In this document: positions 25,605-35,089 of the stretch, one piece after another
Position numbering within the stretch: the first letter of the stretch is position 1
Layout: each line of letters begins with the position of its first letter
From: an uncultured Lachnospiraceae bacterium
Lineage (GTDB): Bacteria; Bacillota; Clostridia; Lachnospirales; Lachnospiraceae
NCBI GenBank assembly: GCA_946631295.1
Contig: CAMOZY010000014.1
Span: forward strand, 1 to 45,164
Length of the DNA stretch: 45,164 nt
Reading direction: 5' to 3'
Position numbers and translations under genes: made by a program
The notes under the pieces: generated by a model
The model's input: only the letters and a program-made list of their open reading frames with translations
The model's database searches: none
Told to the model about the DNA's origin: nothing

Positions 25605-25626
25605 TTATGTGCAATATTGCACATAA
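25605..25626. promoter_or_regulatory. Operator palindrome 2 (regulator side)
   Basis: The same 18-bp core as at 25525-25542, here extended by TT on the left and AA on the right to a 22-bp perfect palindrome. It lies 50 bases before the WYL ATG and about 7 bases after the predicted -10 box. Two copies at the two ends of a divergent promoter region suggest cooperative binding or looping. Confidence 0.75.
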
Positions 25627-25675
25627 AGAATCAGAGACATCAAAACTTTGAAAGTCACTTTGAAAGGCATATAAA

Positions 25676-26911
25676 ATGGCAGATTCACCGGAGAATATAA
25701 AAAACAGAAAGAGCGAAAGCAGAAATAATGTTCTTTACCTGATCCTTACACTTAAAAATCACAGCGACAGAAATAACGCGCTGAGCATTTCGGAAATAGC
25801 TGAACTGATCAATAAAGATTATGTAGAGCAATGTGGAGGAAACATTAATTACCATACGGTAAAAAGACTGCTCGACAGCCTGGAAAACAACTGTCCAGGA
25901 TTATTCAGAAGCAGTGATATCACGCCCTACTCCACACCAAAGGAAATACAGGACAACAATCATTTCGGTTTTTACTTAAGATGTGTAACGGATGCAAAGA
26001 AGGCCGGGAACCAAAAGACAAACAATATTCAAAAATACTACTACGAGTCCATTCTTCTCGAGAGTGAACTGATGACTCTTTATGATGCCATCGAGACATA
26101 CAACTATTTTGCGGTTAACGACATCAGGAACATCTCCATAAAACTGTCTTCATTACGTCCCCTGTCCCAAAACAGACTGGCATATTTTCCGTCAAGAGCT
26201 GATGAGATATTGAAGGAAGACACAAATGTACTTGATTCCATCTCATACCTCGGAGAAATAATCTCGCACAAAAACCTTGCAAGCATCGACTATGGAAATT
26301 ATGTCTACAATCCCAAAAAATCATGTATCGAACTTGTCCAGAGAAAGGACTATCCGAAGATAATGCGCCCGCTTAAACTCATATGGAGCAATGGATTTTA
26401 CTACTGCATCATGGGAAGTTCCGAGTATGATAATACGATCAATTTAAGAGTAGACAGAATGCTGTACATTGAAGAGATAGAGGCAAAGCCGTCAAATCTT
26501 AAGAAATATTCCGGCTTTGGAGGAAAGAAGGGAAATACCGACATCGAATCCAAATCAGCATACAGGACGCGCAATCCTGTAATGTATCCCGGAAGAGAGG
26601 TTCACTTTGAACTGCTCGTTCGCACATCCAGGGTCAATACGATGGTTGATGTCTTCGGAATAAATATCCGGACAGAACTGCTTTCCGACCGGGAATTAAA
26701 AAAATACGGTATAAAAGATGCTTCATCCGAATGGCTGAAAATGCGCATCACATCTTCAATGGATGGAATGATACTCTTTGCAAAGGAATACATGGATGAT
26801 GTGATCATAGTATCGCCCTCTGAAGCAGTCTCACAGATGAATGCAGCGCTGATGAGTGCTCTGAATCTATATTCAGTGACAGGCAGTGGCTTATCCTCAA
26901 ATGGAAAATAG
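25676..26911 (+). CDS. WYL-domain transcriptional regulator
   Basis: A 411-residue DNA-binding regulator. The N-terminus carries a winged-helix-like segment (RNNVLYLILTLKNHSDRNN, ALSISEIAELINKDY, NYHTVKRLLDSL) typical of WYL proteins; a WYL-like domain spans about residues 195-275 (LASIDYGNYVYNPKK, IMRPLKLIWSNGFYYCIMG, RVDRMLYIEEIEA). The C-terminal region HFELLVRTSR...EYMDDVIIVSPSEAVSQM matches the WCX-like extension. WYL regulators often control phage-defence and DNA-damage loci and respond to nucleic acid or nucleotide ligands (BrxR and CapW are examples). It is divergent from the six-gene operon and shares with it a region with two identical palindromes, so it very probably controls that operon and itself. 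ATG 25676 has AAAGG eight bases upstream. Confidence 0.88.
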   Translation: MADSPENIKNRKSESRNNVLYLILTLKNHSDRNNALSISEIAELINKDYVEQCGGNINYHTVKRLLDSLENNCPGLFRSSDITPYSTPKEIQDNNHFGFYLRCVTDAKKAGNQKTNNIQKYYYESILLESELMTLYDAIETYNYFAVNDIRNISIKLSSLRPLSQNRLAYFPSRADEILKEDTNVLDSISYLGEIISHKNLASIDYGNYVYNPKKSCIELVQRKDYPKIMRPLKLIWSNGFYYCIMGSSEYDNTINLRVDRMLYIEEIEAKPSNLKKYSGFGGKKGNTDIESKSAYRTRNPVMYPGREVHFELLVRTSRVNTMVDVFGINIRTELLSDRELKKYGIKDASSEWLKMRITSSMDGMILFAKEYMDDVIIVSPSEAVSQMNAALMSALNLYSVTGSGLSSNGK

Positions 26912-27035
26912 TATACCGTTTATCCTTTCCGGATACCTATACCGGACGCATACTATCCGTATTTTCCACGCCCCGCAGATATGATAAAATGGTTATACTT
27001 ACAGGCAGAATTCTCCCTTTACGGAGGTTATTTAC

Positions 27036-29246
27036 ATGAGACTTATATTCCTGACATCAGCCGTCATTTCAGATATACTGCTGCTGATTTTCATAATATT
27101 CCTTCAAAAGAAGAAATCTCCTCTGCGTGCTTCGATACAGAAAATATTCATTACCGCATTTATCGGGATAATGGCCAACATCATCATAGCGGCGGCCATA
27201 ACTCCTATGCTTACTAATGTTGCCTTTACTCTGTACTTTTCAAGTATAGACCTCATCACATATCAGCTTTTAATGTTTGCTTTCACATATACAGGGCAGC
27301 TGAAATCACTTAAGGAATTTGTGGAATTCTGGCGCGTTGCGATCATTGTCGATGTCCTTAATCTGACTGCCAGCATTTTCAGCGGGCACATGTACACCAT
27401 GTATTCCATTACTCTTGATGACGGTTCCATAGCATATCTGACAACACCTGCATCACTGTTCAATGTTCATCTCCTCTTATGCTATCTTCCCATCATCCTT
27501 ACACTTGTTCTTCTTGCCATATCCCTGTCAAAAGCACACAATTTTTACAGGCTGAAATATTTTCCGATACTCGTATCATTGTCGTTTATCATCATACTGA
27601 ACGTTGCATATATGATGTTTAAGCTTCCTTTCGACTGGTCAGTGCTTTTCTATGCCTTTGCAGGATTCCTTCTGTTCTTCTATTCACTCTTCTATATTCC
27701 GAGAAGGCTGATGAACAATACACTTTCACTTGCCGTAGACTCAATGAAGGAAGGTCTGCTTCTTTATGATGCCGAAGAAAACTGTATCTATATAAACAAG
27801 ACGGCACATGATGATTTCGATATTCAGGAAGAAACCCTTTCACTGGATCAGTACCCCATCTCACTTTGGCTCGAAGATAAGGATAAAGATAATCTCGAAA
27901 GTTTCCAGCAGATCTATCCCATGACCATAAAGGGAAAGGATCTGATGATCAAGGTTGATTACCGCATCTGTGAAGATAATAAGCATAACCATCTTGGGGC
28001 ATTCTTCCTCTTTGAAGATGTAACGGCTGATCAGATCCTTATGAAAAACCTGGAGGAGGCAAAAGCAGAAGCCAACCAGGCCAATGTTGCAAAGAGCCTG
28101 TTTTTGGCCAACATGTCCCATGAGATCAGAACTCCCATCAACTCAATACTCGGAATGAACGAGATGATACTGAGAGAATCTTCCGACGAACATATTCTCG
28201 AGTACGCTGACGATATCCAGAAATCCGGAGACACACTCCTCTCGCTTATCAACAACATACTTGATTTCTCCAAGATTGAATCGGGCAAGATGGAGATACG
28301 TCCGACGGGATACGCTCCGTTCCAGCTCCTCAGAGAGTGTTATCATCTGATCGAACCACGTGCAGTTCAAAAGGATCTTCCGATTGAGATCAAATGTGAT
28401 CCCGATATTCCCAGAGAGATTCTTGGTGACCGCGAACGTATCAAGCAGATACTCATCAATCTCCTGACCAACAGTGTCAAGTATACACGCTACGGACAAG
28501 TTACTCTTTCAGCCAAGTGGACACCCTTCGATGAAAAAGAAGGAATGGTCAGCTTCACAGTCACTGACACAGGACAGGGTATTTCAGAAGACGATATAAC
28601 AAAGCTCTTTAATGTATTCCAGCGAGTTGATGAAGAGAGGAACCGGACAGTTGAAGGAACCGGACTCGGACTTGCAATCTGCAGGGAGCTTGTCAGGATG
28701 ATGAACGGTAATATATCCGTATCTTCCAAACAGGGTGAAGGTTCAGAATTTACCGTAAGCATACCGCAAAGAGTCCTGGATCCGATGGCGTCCGGAAAGT
28801 TCGAATTGCAGAAGGAATCAGCACCTAAGAGAAGTGCTTATAAGGAATCATTCCACGCACCTGATGCAAAGATTCTGGTAGTTGATGACATAGAGATGAA
28901 TCTCAAGTTAATGGCGGCACTGCTTAAAAAGACAGGCCTGCAGATATCGGTCGCAAACAGCGGTGAACGGGCTATTGAGATATGTAAGAATGAAGAATTC
29001 GATCTCATCCTCATGGACCACATGATGCCGCCTCCGGACGGACATGAAACCATGAAACTCATCAAGGCTGAAGGCGGACACAATGCGGAAATCCCCTATG
29101 TCGTCCTTACAGCCAATGCTGTTGAAGGTGCCAAAGTAACCTACCTTTCAATGGGATTCGACGGTTATCTGTCAAAACCTGTACTCAGCAGGGATCTTGA
29201 GGAAATGCTTATGAAATTCCTGCCAAAGGATAAGATCCACACATAA
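27036..29246 (+). CDS. Membrane hybrid sensor histidine kinase/response regulator
   Basis: A 736-residue hybrid kinase. The first 220 residues contain about six or seven hydrophobic segments (from LIFLTSAVISDILLLIFIIF to FAGFLLFFYSLFYI), probably a 7TM-like sensor. A PAS-like segment follows (MKEGLLLYDAEENCIYINKTA), then HisKA with His362 in FLANMSHEIRTP, the ATPase with INLLTNSVKYT, DTGQGIS and GTGLGLAI, and a receiver at the C-terminus (ILVVDDIEMNLKLM, phospho-acceptor Asp661 in LILMDHMMPP, Lys in LSKPV). There is no output domain or Hpt, so the phosphate probably goes to a separate Hpt or regulator. ATG 27036 has GGAGG eight bases upstream. A shared terminator separates it from the convergent chemoreceptor. 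Confidence 0.92.
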   Translation: MRLIFLTSAVISDILLLIFIIFLQKKKSPLRASIQKIFITAFIGIMANIIIAAAITPMLTNVAFTLYFSSIDLITYQLLMFAFTYTGQLKSLKEFVEFWRVAIIVDVLNLTASIFSGHMYTMYSITLDDGSIAYLTTPASLFNVHLLLCYLPIILTLVLLAISLSKAHNFYRLKYFPILVSLSFIIILNVAYMMFKLPFDWSVLFYAFAGFLLFFYSLFYIPRRLMNNTLSLAVDSMKEGLLLYDAEENCIYINKTAHDDFDIQEETLSLDQYPISLWLEDKDKDNLESFQQIYPMTIKGKDLMIKVDYRICEDNKHNHLGAFFLFEDVTADQILMKNLEEAKAEANQANVAKSLFLANMSHEIRTPINSILGMNEMILRESSDEHILEYADDIQKSGDTLLSLINNILDFSKIESGKMEIRPTGYAPFQLLRECYHLIEPRAVQKDLPIEIKCDPDIPREILGDRERIKQILINLLTNSVKYTRYGQVTLSAKWTPFDEKEGMVSFTVTDTGQGISEDDITKLFNVFQRVDEERNRTVEGTGLGLAICRELVRMMNGNISVSSKQGEGSEFTVSIPQRVLDPMASGKFELQKESAPKRSAYKESFHAPDAKILVVDDIEMNLKLMAALLKKTGLQISVANSGERAIEICKNEEFDLILMDHMMPPPDGHETMKLIKAEGGHNAEIPYVVLTANAVEGAKVTYLSMGFDGYLSKPVLSRDLEEMLMKFLPKDKIHT

Positions 29247-29302
29247 TCTGCACAATAAAGATATAATCTTTAAGATCAATAACAGGAAAAACAGCAGCAA
29301 TG

Positions 29303-29341
29303 AAAAAGCTTCTTCCCGCCGGATGCCGGAAGAAGCTTTTT
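29303..29341. terminator. Bidirectional intrinsic terminator between kinase and chemoreceptor genes
   Basis: AAAAAGCTTCTTCC (29303-29316) and GGAAGAAGCTTTTT (29328-29341) are exact complements with an 11-base loop; both strands read GC-poor stem into a T run. It lies between the convergent stops at 29246 and 29405. Confidence 0.85.
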
Positions 29342-29404
29342 ACATTATCATTTTTTATCTTTTCAAAATCTGATTTTCCGGGAACTGATCATTCCGGGGC
29401 CAGA

Positions 29405-31420
29405 TCAGCTGAGCTTGAAATTTCTGAGATCATTTTCGATATCAGTCGAATATCCGTTAAGTTTTTCTGAAACCTCAGTCAGACTGCCTGTCTCGGATGA
29501 TATCTTTCCGCTGTCACGGACGATAACATCACTGAGTTCAAGTATTTGTGTTACCGTAGCAGCCTGTTCCTCAGTTGTAGCGGCATTATTGGAAGCTACG
29601 TCATTGATCCTTCCTATACCGTCAGCAATTCCGGTAATGGCATCTGTTGCCTTTGTGATATCCTCGATGATAGTATCGAAGGATTCATTTGAACGGTTAA
29701 CCACCGCAAGGCATTTCTCCATATCCTTAAGGCAGTCATCAGCCTTCTTGTTGATGTTAGCGATATTATCGGTGATAGTCTCAACCAGAGTTGAGATATG
29801 TGCCGCAGCTGTTGAAGACTGATTGGCAAGTGCACCAACCTCTCCCGCAACAACTGCAAATCCTCTTCCCATCTCTCCTGCTCTTGCAGCTTCGATAGAT
29901 GCATTAAGTGAAAGAAGGTTGGTCTGAGAAGAGATATCGCTGATAGTGCTTGTAATGCCCTTGATCTCATCAACTGTTTCAGCTGTTGTCCTGATTATAT
30001 GAGTAAGCTCACCGATGGTAGTATTGAGGATCGTAACACTCTCGGTCATACCCTTCATCTCGTTCCTTCCGTTTTCGGAGGACTTAACAGTTTCTGTACA
30101 GAGAGCTCGTACCTCATCCGAACCTGCTGCAAGATTAGCTGAAACTCCTGCAAGCTCTGTAGCTGCATTTGCCACATCATCAATCGACCGGCTCAGATCA
30201 CCGAGATATTGATTAAGCCTCTCTATAGATTCACCCTGTGAACTGTTGGAATCACTCAGGCTTCCCGATATATCGAGGCACTGTTCTGCACTCCCTGACA
30301 TATCCTTTGATATATCGGTGACATGAAGCAGCATATCCCTCATCCTGTCGATGTAATCATTAAGCTGCTCGCTCAGTGTTGTAATTTCATTATTTCCTTC
30401 AGGCTGAAGCTTTGCAGTAAAGTCTCCGCCTGCGATATCTCCGATCTTCTCTGTAACTGTTGTAACAGGATCAAGATGCTTCTTGATAGTAACAAACAGA
30501 AATGCAGCAAGAACAGCAAGGCAGATAAGAGAAATGACAAGACTGATGTTCAGGGATGAAAGCGTAGGGCTCAAAACAAAACTGTAAGGAGTTGCACTTG
30601 CTACAACCCAGGATGTACCTTCAACAGCCGTTGCAACATACATCATCTTTCCTGCACCAGTCTTGATGATCTGAACCTTGTCATTGCTATAGGACATTGA
30701 TTTATCAAGGCTTGAAAAAACAGAATCAAGACCTTTTATGATCTCATCCGAAGATCCTGACATTGAAGTTCCTACCGCCGACTCATCATTGCTTAGAAGA
30801 ATGTCTCCGGTCTGGGAATTGATAATATAGATCTTAACCTCATCAGAGCTGGATTCAAAAGCATCGAGCTTTTCCTTCATCTTATCAAAGGTGATATCAC
30901 TGCTGAGGACCACATTGTCTCTTACCATGATTGAGCATGCAAGACATGTTTTTCCCGTAGAAGCATCAACATATGGCTCGGAAGTATATATCTCTCCGCC
31001 TGCGGCAACAGCGCCTTTATACCATGGTCTGTCAGTAAATACGAATGTGTCATCAGGTTCCCATCCTGAACCGTCAAGGAATTTTCCTGAAGTGCCGTAT
31101 GCCATATAGATATCCTGTGAATCAGGATCAGCAGCGGTAAGCGCAAGGAGAAGCGTTCTTGCCTGTTCATAGCTCATAGCAGGTGAACTCTTCCAGATTT
31201 CAGAAGTCATCTCAACTCTTGATTCGATCAGGCTCCACCAGTTTTCAATCTCCTGGGAATAAGCCACGGAATCCCTTGCAAGAAGAGACATGGACAGTGA
31301 TTTTATCTGCTCGGACTGCCTGTTCATGTTGTACTCGGTTATGATGATTATGATAACCGTAACCGCAATAAGAACTCTTCCCAGAAGGATCTTTTTTAAA
31401 GACTTTCTCTTTTTATTCAT
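29405..31420 (-). CDS. Methyl-accepting chemotaxis protein with Cache sensor
   Basis: A 671-residue chemoreceptor. Segment about 9-27 ([20 protein letters not shown]) and about 290-312 ([21 protein letters not shown]) flank a periplasmic/extracellular dCache domain ([55 protein letters not shown] are classic). HAMP follows, then the signalling domain with the hairpin [37 protein letters not shown]. dCache domains bind amino acids, organic acids or other small ligands; the ligand is unknown. ATG 31418-31420 has AAGGAGG seven bases upstream. It indicates a motile, chemotactic host. Confidence 0.93.
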   Translation of the reverse strand: MNKKRKSLKKILLGRVLIAVTVIIIIITEYNMNRQSEQIKSLSMSLLARDSVAYSQEIENWWSLIESRVEMTSEIWKSSPAMSYEQARTLLLALTAADPDSQDIYMAYGTSGKFLDGSGWEPDDTFVFTDRPWYKGAVAAGGEIYTSEPYVDASTGKTCLACSIMVRDNVVLSSDITFDKMKEKLDAFESSSDEVKIYIINSQTGDILLSNDESAVGTSMSGSSDEIIKGLDSVFSSLDKSMSYSNDKVQIIKTGAGKMMYVATAVEGTSWVVASATPYSFVLSPTLSSLNISLVISLICLAVLAAFLFVTIKKHLDPVTTVTEKIGDIAGGDFTAKLQPEGNNEITTLSEQLNDYIDRMRDMLLHVTDISKDMSGSAEQCLDISGSLSDSNSSQGESIERLNQYLGDLSRSIDDVANAATELAGVSANLAAGSDEVRALCTETVKSSENGRNEMKGMTESVTILNTTIGELTHIIRTTAETVDEIKGITSTISDISSQTNLLSLNASIEAARAGEMGRGFAVVAGEVGALANQSSTAAAHISTLVETITDNIANINKKADDCLKDMEKCLAVVNRSNESFDTIIEDITKATDAITGIADGIGRINDVASNNAATTEEQAATVTQILELSDVIVRDSGKISSETGSLTEVSEKLNGYSTDIENDLRNFKLS

Positions 31421-31466
31421 ATAACTGCCTCCTTGATCTTATATTAAAAAAGAGTTTTTCTTCTTT

Positions 31467-32387
31467 TTACTTTCCTATTGTCGACACATCATAAGGTGTC
31501 ATCTGATATACGTAATAATTCAGCCAGTTGCTGTAGAGATTGATGGAATGGGATCTCCATGTAAGAAGCGGTCTCTTCTCGGGATCATCATCCGGAAAAT
31601 AATTTATCGGGAGTGCAACATCATCCCTGATTCCCTTATCTCTGTCATATTCATTCTTCAGAGTCATACGGTCGTATTCGGAATGACCTGTAACAAATAT
31701 CTTGTGTCCGTTCTCAGCCATTGCAAGATATACTCCTGCAACATCGGATTCCGCAAGAATAGTAAGCTCAGGACATGCCTTCAGTTCATCCGATGGAGTG
31801 TCGGTATGTCTTGAATGAGGTGCAAGGAATACATCATCAAATCCCCTTACAAGAGGTATCTTGCGGTTAAGCACCCTGTGCTCGAACACACCGAAAAGCT
31901 TGGAAGGAAGCTGTCTTTTATTGATACCGTAATAATGATAAAAGCCTGCCTGTGCTCCCCAGCAGATATGAAAGATGCTGGTCACATGCTTGTCTGCCCA
32001 GTCGAGTATCTTGACAGTTTCATCCCAGTAATCAACCTCCTCAAATGATATGTCTTCAACAGGTGCTCCGGTAATTATCATCCCGTCGAAATTCTGATCC
32101 TTGATCTCATCGAACGTAACATAGAACTTATTCAGATGTGATGCGGAAGTATTTTTGGAAACATGGGTCTCCGTCATCATGAACGTGACATCAACCTGAA
32201 GTGGTGTATTGGATAATGCCCTGAGCAGCTGCAGCTCGGTATCCTGCTTGACCGGCATGTTGTTCAGGATCAGAACCTTAAGAGGTCTAATATCCTGATG
32301 CATCGCACGGTTTTCATCCATGACGAATATGTTTTCAGTTTCAAGGATCTGTCTTGCAGGCAGATCACTCTGTACCTTGATAGGCAT
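31467..32387 (-). CDS. metA: Homoserine O-acyltransferase MetA, predicted acetyl-CoA specific
   Basis: A 306-residue MetA enzyme of methionine biosynthesis that acylates homoserine. Catalytic Cys142 lies in HICWGAQAGFYH and the His235-x-Glu237 pair in TGHSEYDR, at the positions known for the family. Residue 111, which sets acyl-donor choice, is Glu in GAPVED; Glu111 is reported to favour acetyl-CoA and Gly111 succinyl-CoA, so this should be homoserine O-acetyltransferase although the family is usually named succinyltransferase. It is the last gene of the five-gene operon, starting seven bases after ligA; its GGAG site overlaps the ligA stop. No SAM riboswitch or T-box is seen before it. Confidence 0.95.
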   Translation of the reverse strand: MPIKVQSDLPARQILETENIFVMDENRAMHQDIRPLKVLILNNMPVKQDTELQLLRALSNTPLQVDVTFMMTETHVSKNTSASHLNKFYVTFDEIKDQNFDGMIITGAPVEDISFEEVDYWDETVKILDWADKHVTSIFHICWGAQAGFYHYYGINKRQLPSKLFGVFEHRVLNRKIPLVRGFDDVFLAPHSRHTDTPSDELKACPELTILAESDVAGVYLAMAENGHKIFVTGHSEYDRMTLKNEYDRDKGIRDDVALPINYFPDDDPEKRPLLTWRSHSINLYSNWLNYYVYQMTPYDVSTIGK

Positions 32388-32394
32388 TTGCAGA

Positions 32395-34365
32395 TCACTC
32401 CTTAAGATAAGTATTTATAAATTCTTCCTCGGTGATTATTGTAACTCCGAGGCTTTTTGCTGTTTTATTCTTGGACGATGCTGATGCTGCGTCATTATTG
32501 ATCAGCGCAGTAGTTTTGGCAGATACGCTTCCCGCAACCTTACCGCCCCTGTTTTCAATCTCAGCCTTCAGTTCATTCCTGTTTTCAAAATGTTCAAGGC
32601 TTCCGGTAATGACGAATGTAAGTCCTGACAGATTCTGAGATGAATTTTCTGCCGGTTTTTCAAATTCAAGATCAGGTAAAACGGCATCGATCTTACGTCT
32701 GTTTTCATCGTCCGCAAAATATGCGGTAATATCCGATGCCATTATCTCGCCGATGCCATCCACCTCTGACAGTTCGGAAGCTGATGCATTTCTGATCTTT
32801 TCCATATTGTTATCAAATGCCTTTGCAAGAACCTTGGCATTTGCAACTCCTATACCCGGAATGCCGAGTCCGAATAAAAATCTCGGCAGCGTAGTCTTCG
32901 AAGCCTTCCTGACCGATGAGATGAGATTTGCATAGGATTTTTCGCCGAAGCCTTCCATCTTCACTATCTTTTCTTCATATCTGTCCAGATGGAAAAGATC
33001 ATAGAACTCCTTTATAAATCCCATATCTATGAGTTTTTCAAGAGTCATCTCGGAAAGACCATCAACATTAAGAGCATCTCTGCTGACAAACTGGGAGAAG
33101 GTCTTGATCTGTTTTGCGGCGCAGCCGGCATTCGTACAGTAAAGGCTCTCTGCTTCGTTCAGCGCCCTGATCTCGGTAGGTGCTCCACATACAGGACACC
33201 TTTCGGGAATTGTTATCTTCCCGCTTTTTGTCAGATTTTCCGCAATCTGCGGAATGATCATATTGGCTTTATAAACAGTGATGCGGTCACCGATACCAAG
33301 CTTTAATTCCCTCACTATACTTACGTTGTGAACGGATGCTCTTGTTACTGTTGTACCTTCGAGGTCAACGGGATCAAATATAGCAACAGGATTGATAAGG
33401 CCGGTCCTGCTGGCACTCCATTCGATCTCTCTGAGCGTTGTCTCCGCGGTTTCATCAGCCCACTTGAATGCTATTGCATTCCTTGGAGATTTCGCAGTCC
33501 TTCCGAGAGAAAGGCCATAGTTAACATCCTCATATGTGAGTACCAGTCCGTCGGAAGGAATCTCATATGTCGCGATCTTCTTTTCGTATTCACCTACAGC
33601 TCCGACAACTGTTTCTGCTGTAACCTTTACTCTTTCGACCGCTTCAAAACCCAGTGATTCAAGGAATGAAAGCCTTCCGTCTGCAGAAGCCATGATCTTC
33701 TCATCAGCCCCCTCTGCAGAAACAAGATTGAATGCAACAAATCTCACATGCCTGCCTGAAGTTATCTTTGAATCAAGCTGTCTGACTGATCCGCTGCACA
33801 GGTTTCTCGGGTTTTTATACTTATCGGCATCATTTACAATCGATGCATTTATCTTCTCAAAATCCTTATAGGTAATAACAGCCTCGCCTCTTATGACCAG
33901 CTCTCCCGCAAAAGAGATCCTTAATGGCACGTTATCGAAAACCTTTGCATTAGGCGTAATAACCTCACCTATCTCACCGTTTCCTCTGGTGACGGCTTTG
34001 GACAGTTCTCCGTTTACATATGTGAGCACAACGGTAAGTCCGTCAAGCTTCCAGCTCAGCATTCCTTCATGATCACCGAGCCAGTCCGGAAGTTCTTCTC
34101 TCGACTTGGTCTTTCCAAGCGAGAGCATAGGTGAAGGATGACGTTCCTTCGGAAGTTCATCAACAGCTTCGTATCCTACAGTCTGTGTCGGGCTTCCTGC
34201 AAGTATCACGCCTGTTTCTTCTTCAAGCCTTACAAGTTCATCATACAGAGCATCGTACTCTCTGTCAGAAAGAGGTGATTCATCCTTGGCATAATAATCC
34301 TCGGATGCCTTCTTAAGTATGACATTCAGTTCCTTTATCCTGGTTATCTTAACTTCATCTGCCAT
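32395..34365 (-). CDS. ligA: NAD-dependent DNA ligase LigA
   Basis: A 656-residue essential-type bacterial DNA ligase. In order: domain Ia with the Tyr pair DYYAKDESPLSDREYDALYDEL, adenylation domain with catalytic Lys106 in WKLDGLT, motif GEAVI, OB fold (TGLINPVAIFDPV), zinc finger CPVCG...YCTNAGC, helix-hairpin-helix repeats (GFGEKSYANL, LGIPGIGVANAK, DGIGEIMA) and a C-terminal BRCT domain (LSGLTFVITGSLEHFENRNEL). The length is usual for the family. The ATG at 34363-34365 overlaps the pseudouridine synthase gene by 11 bases; AGGAAA lies upstream. It seals nicks in replication and repair using NAD. Confidence 0.96.
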   Translation of the reverse strand: MADEVKITRIKELNVILKKASEDYYAKDESPLSDREYDALYDELVRLEEETGVILAGSPTQTVGYEAVDELPKERHPSPMLSLGKTKSREELPDWLGDHEGMLSWKLDGLTVVLTYVNGELSKAVTRGNGEIGEVITPNAKVFDNVPLRISFAGELVIRGEAVITYKDFEKINASIVNDADKYKNPRNLCSGSVRQLDSKITSGRHVRFVAFNLVSAEGADEKIMASADGRLSFLESLGFEAVERVKVTAETVVGAVGEYEKKIATYEIPSDGLVLTYEDVNYGLSLGRTAKSPRNAIAFKWADETAETTLREIEWSASRTGLINPVAIFDPVDLEGTTVTRASVHNVSIVRELKLGIGDRITVYKANMIIPQIAENLTKSGKITIPERCPVCGAPTEIRALNEAESLYCTNAGCAAKQIKTFSQFVSRDALNVDGLSEMTLEKLIDMGFIKEFYDLFHLDRYEEKIVKMEGFGEKSYANLISSVRKASKTTLPRFLFGLGIPGIGVANAKVLAKAFDNNMEKIRNASASELSEVDGIGEIMASDITAYFADDENRRKIDAVLPDLEFEKPAENSSQNLSGLTFVITGSLEHFENRNELKAEIENRGGKVAGSVSAKTTALINNDAASASSKNKTAKSLGVTIITEEEFINTYLKE

Positions 34366-35089
34366 TAAACTTTTTTCCTGTTCCCGCCTGACGCAGTCCC
34401 TTTATCTCATCTTCGGTAAGTTCTCTGTATTCTCCGGGTTTCAGTTTTCCCAGAGTAACATTCATGACTCTGACACGTTTTAGTTTCTTTACCTTAAGAC
34501 CTGCCTGTTCACACATACGTCTGATCTGTCTGTTAAGTCCCTGGGTAATAGTGACAGACATCGTATACTTGTCTCTGATAACCACCTTGCACGGTCTTGT
34601 CTTTACATTCAGCTCAGGCAAAAAAATGCCCTTACGGAGCTTCTCACACATCTCCTCAGTGATCTCTTTATCAACAGTGACCACATATTCTTTTTCGTGA
34701 TGATTTGCGCCTCTCATCATATGATCGATGAGATCACCGTCATTGGTCAGAAGAATAAGTCCTTCAGAATCCTTATCAAGCCTTCCGGCATACGTTACTC
34801 TGACCGGATAATCAATATAATCGCTGACAAGCCTGTCGGCATGGTCATCCTTTTCTGATGTTGTAACGCCCTTTGGTTTATTGAATGCAAGAACAACGGT
34901 CTTCGACATTCCCTTAAGAATCCTGCCCTCATATTCAACTCTGTCACCAGCAATGATACACTCTCCAACCTTTGCCACATGGTCATTGACAAGCACCTTG
35001 CCTGCCTCGATAAGTCTGTCGGCTTCACGCCTCGAGCATACCCCGGACTCTGCCAGGAATTTATTGAGTCTTATTTTTCCTGTGTCCAT
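34355..35089 (-). CDS. RluB/RluF-type rRNA pseudouridine synthase
   Basis: A 244-residue protein with an N-terminal S4 RNA-binding domain (IRLNKFLAESGVCSRREADRLIEAGKVLVN) and the pseudouridine synthase core: AFNKPKGVTTS, the catalytic loop GRLDKDSEGLILLTNDG with Asp105, and QGLNRQIRRMCEQAG. It belongs to the RsuA/RluB/RluE/RluF group that modifies ribosomal RNA. The very short C-terminus after GEYRELTEDEI and the KLKRVRVMNVTLG segment favour the RluF type, but assignment to a particular rRNA position is not safe. It overlaps rnhA at its start and ligA at its end, so translation is coupled. Confidence 0.92.
   Translation of the reverse strand: MDTGKIRLNKFLAESGVCSRREADRLIEAGKVLVNDHVAKVGECIIAGDRVEYEGRILKGMSKTVVLAFNKPKGVTTSEKDDHADRLVSDYIDYPVRVTYAGRLDKDSEGLILLTNDGDLIDHMMRGANHHEKEYVVTVDKEITEEMCEKLRKGIFLPELNVKTRPCKVVIRDKYTMSVTITQGLNRQIRRMCEQAGLKVKKLKRVRVMNVTLGKLKPGEYRELTEDEIKGLRQAGTGKKFNGR

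Noticed and set aside
32300-32460. SAM riboswitch or T-box controlling metA
   Set aside because: metA starts seven bases after the ligA stop, leaving no room for a leader element.
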